Shown: piece after piece, positions 63,884 through 64,000 of the stretch | Layout: each line of letters starts with the position of its first letter | Position numbering within the stretch: position 1 is the first letter of the stretch | The notes under the pieces: model-generated | Seen by the model: the letters and a program-made list of their open reading frames with translations, nothing else | Told to the model about the DNA's origin: nothing | Databases searched by the model: none | DNA from: Bacillus safensis | GTDB taxonomy: Bacteria > Bacillota > Bacilli > Bacillales > Bacillaceae | Reading direction: 5' to 3' | DNA: 64,000 nt | Assembly: GCA_030159235.1 (NCBI GenBank) | Contig: BSBG01000001.1 | Location: 248,001-312,000, forward strand | Translations under genes and position numbers: made by a program

Positions 63884-63902
63884 GAAGCACGGACGTTATT
63901 TT
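63864..63902. terminator. Bidirectional terminator after tagB
   Basis: ACGTCCG-GCTTC/GAAGC-ACGGACGT with T-rich sequence on the plus strand and, reversed, beyond the convergent partial gene. Confidence 0.85.
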
Positions 63903-63999
63903 ATTTGTTATAAACCGGAATATCGTAATACAGCGTATAGCTATCAAGCAGGTTATACAAACTATACATACGAGTGACTTGTTTATATGCCCAACCAAT
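63901..63999 (-). CDS. 3' end of a gene, probably an autolysin (LytD-like)
   Basis: Only the last 32 codons lie in the window: they encode IGWAYKQVTRMYSLYNLL followed by DSYTLYYDIPVYNK and a TAA at 63901-63903. In B. subtilis lytD, the beta-N-acetylglucosaminidase gene, lies just beyond this block, and the tail resembles what I remember of the end of glucosaminidase domains. The frame is open to the window edge and convergent with tagB across a shared terminator. The identity is inferred from position and a short match. Confidence 0.55.
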   Translation of the reverse strand: MGWAYKQVTRMYSLYNLLDSYTLYYDIPVYNK

Positions 64000-64000
64000 A

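Overview
The window is chromosomal DNA from a low-GC Gram-positive rod of the genus Bacillus. Gene order (prfB-secA-hpf, the late flagellar genes, comF, degSU, tagO, the tua operon, lytABC, tagU-mnaA-gtaB, tagGH, tagDAB) follows the B. subtilis block closely. Several replacements point to a relative such as the B. pumilus/safensis/altitudinis group; that species call is an inference from remembered gene order and protein similarity. Nearly all genes are on the minus strand. No tRNA, rRNA, CRISPR array, transposase or prophage was seen.

Layout. 1-7.1 kb: an alpha/beta hydrolase, an M3 oligoendopeptidase, prfB with its programmed frameshift, secA and hpf. 7.3-17.3 kb: a flagellar and chemotaxis run (flgM-flgN-flgK-flgL-yviE-fliW-csrA, then flaG-fliD-fliS-fliT) ending in an extra small gene and an extra chemoreceptor. 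The flagellin gene hag, normally between csrA and flaG, is missing here. 17.3-22.9 kb: comFA-comFB-comFC, degV, degU and degS. 23-26 kb: yvyE, tagV and tagO. 26-36 kb: an eight-gene teichuronic acid operon (tuaA to tuaH) with an additional NAD-dependent epimerase between tuaD and tuaE, led by a row of PhoP-type boxes. 36-41 kb: lytABC plus a second LytA-like lipoprotein. 41-47 kb: tagU, mnaA, gtaB, tagH and tagG.

47-58 kb is the most unusual part. Seven visibly AT-richer genes sit where B. subtilis 168 moves directly from tagG to tagF. They encode four glycosyltransferases (two of them around 710-720 aa with several modules), a coiled-coil protein, an 889-aa protein joining a heparinase II/III-type lyase to a serine alpha/beta hydrolase, and a UDP-ManNAc dehydrogenase. 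One sigma-A-like promoter precedes them and one terminator follows them. Together with MnaA, which makes UDP-ManNAc, they look like a pathway for a ManNAcA-containing wall glycan. The segment has no flippase or polymerase of its own and lies against the TagGH exporter genes.

58-64 kb holds the wall teichoic acid genes. tagD, tagA and tagB are conventional. The genes in the tagE and tagF positions are both reduced: the first appears to lack the donor-binding half of a TagE-type transferase, and the second is only about half the length of TagF. The window ends in the 3' end of what is probably a wall hydrolase gene.

The theme is the cell envelope: linkage unit (TagO, TagA, MnaA, TagB), main chain (TagD and the TagF-like protein), export (TagGH), attachment (TagU, TagV), the phosphate-starvation substitute polymer (Tua), and wall turnover (LytABC), beside motility and competence genes under DegSU, SigD and ComK control.
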